Assembly: GCA_017452405.1 (NCBI GenBank)
Contig: JAFTMM010000026.1
Coordinates: 1-6,837, forward strand
From: Clostridia bacterium
GTDB lineage: Bacteria > Bacillota > Clostridia > Christensenellales > Pumilibacteraceae
DNA length: 6,837 bases
Direction: 5' to 3'
In this document: in pieces, positions 6,735-6,837 of the stretch
How positions within the stretch are numbered: the stretch's first letter is position 1
How the letters are laid out: each line of letters opens with the position of its first letter
Translations under genes and position numbers: made by a program
Notes under the pieces: model-generated
The model's input: only the letters and a program-made list of their open reading frames with translations
Told to the model about the DNA's origin: nothing
Databases searched by the model: none

Positions 6735-6794
6735 TTACCACATTCGTCCGAATCTGAAATTATGACGCACAAGAAGCTCAAAGATGTTTTTCAT
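6735..6794 (-). CDS. Putative 19-codon leader peptide upstream of metY
   Basis: In the 5' leader of metY an ATG (6794-6792) is preceded by AAGGTAGG with seven bases between, a credible ribosome binding site, and opens a 19-codon frame ending in TAA (6737-6735): MKNIFELLVRHNFRFGRMW. It sits about 26 bases after the predicted transcription start and 98 bases before metY. Its last sense codons are Arg-Met-Trp, and a small inverted repeat (6742-6753) overlaps the Phe-Gly-Arg-Met codons. The placement suits a translated attenuator whose translation tunes the sulfhydrylase operon. There is no cysteine run and only one internal methionine codon, so classical codon-run attenuation is unlikely; nascent-chain sensing would be the alternative. 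No strong terminator hairpin was found between it and metY. Function is inferred only from position and the ribosome binding site. Confidence 0.6.
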   Translation of the reverse strand: MKNIFELLVRHNFRFGRMW

Positions 6795-6826
6795 TTATTA
6801 ACCTACCTTTTTGATATGTTTTACAG

Positions 6827-6835
6827 ATTATAGCA
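6827..6835 (-). promoter_or_regulatory. Extended -10 promoter element of the metY-cysK operon
   Basis: Minus-strand TGCTATAAT contains a perfect -10 TATAAT (6832-6827) with an extended TG one base before it. The -35 region lies beyond the right edge of the window. Transcription would begin near 6820, giving a leader of about 180 bases that holds the small open frame at 6735-6794 and is otherwise AT-rich. No SAM riboswitch or T-box motif was seen in that leader. Confidence 0.68.
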
Positions 6836-6837
6836 TA

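Noticed and set aside
6637..6837. SAM riboswitch or T-box in the metY leader
   Set aside because: No S-box core, no T-box sequence (TGGNACCGCG-like) and no terminator hairpin with a U tract were found; the leader is mostly AT-rich.

Overview
The window is a compact block of sulfur-amino-acid and one-carbon genes, all on the minus strand, so transcription runs from high to low coordinates. In transcription order it holds metY (O-acetylhomoserine sulfhydrylase), cysK (cysteine synthase), then metF (methylenetetrahydrofolate reductase), a free-standing MetH reactivation-domain protein, and a short cobalamin-dependent metH without its own reactivation domain. Strong AAGGAG-type ribosome binding sites, consensus sigma-A-like promoters, AT-rich spacers around mid-GC genes, and the split MetH/activation-domain arrangement suggest a Bacillota bacterium, probably an uncultured Clostridia-type anaerobe. 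That assignment is inference from gene type and signals only.

There appear to be two transcription units. Unit 1 starts at an extended -10 box at the right edge (6827-6835), passes a 19-codon open frame with a good ribosome binding site (6735-6794), and carries metY and cysK, which are coupled because the metY stop codon lies inside the cysK Shine-Dalgarno sequence. Unit 2 starts at a near-consensus promoter (4337-4365) embedded in a 48-bp near-perfect inverted repeat. It carries metF, the activation protein and metH with essentially no gaps: a TAATG stop/start overlap, then TAA directly followed by GTG.

Together the genes make homocysteine from an acylated homoserine and sulfide (MetY), cysteine from O-acetylserine and sulfide (CysK), methyl-THF (MetF), and methionine (MetH on B12, kept active by the separate AdoMet-binding protein). 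No homoserine or serine acyltransferase is present in the window.

The most interesting part is the 3' flank. Eleven bases after the metH stop, still on the minus strand, lies a cobalamin riboswitch of the short class-II (env8-like) type (about 213-352). It is followed directly by an intrinsic terminator (177-203) that can be paired off by the riboswitch's own regulatory loop. The switch is therefore in the 3' UTR of a B12-dependent enzyme gene, not in a 5' leader. Downstream there is no gene, only four copies of a 38-bp tandem repeat (1-150) running to the window edge. Whether the switch controls an off-window gene, ends the met transcript in a B12-dependent way, or yields a trans-acting RNA cannot be decided here.
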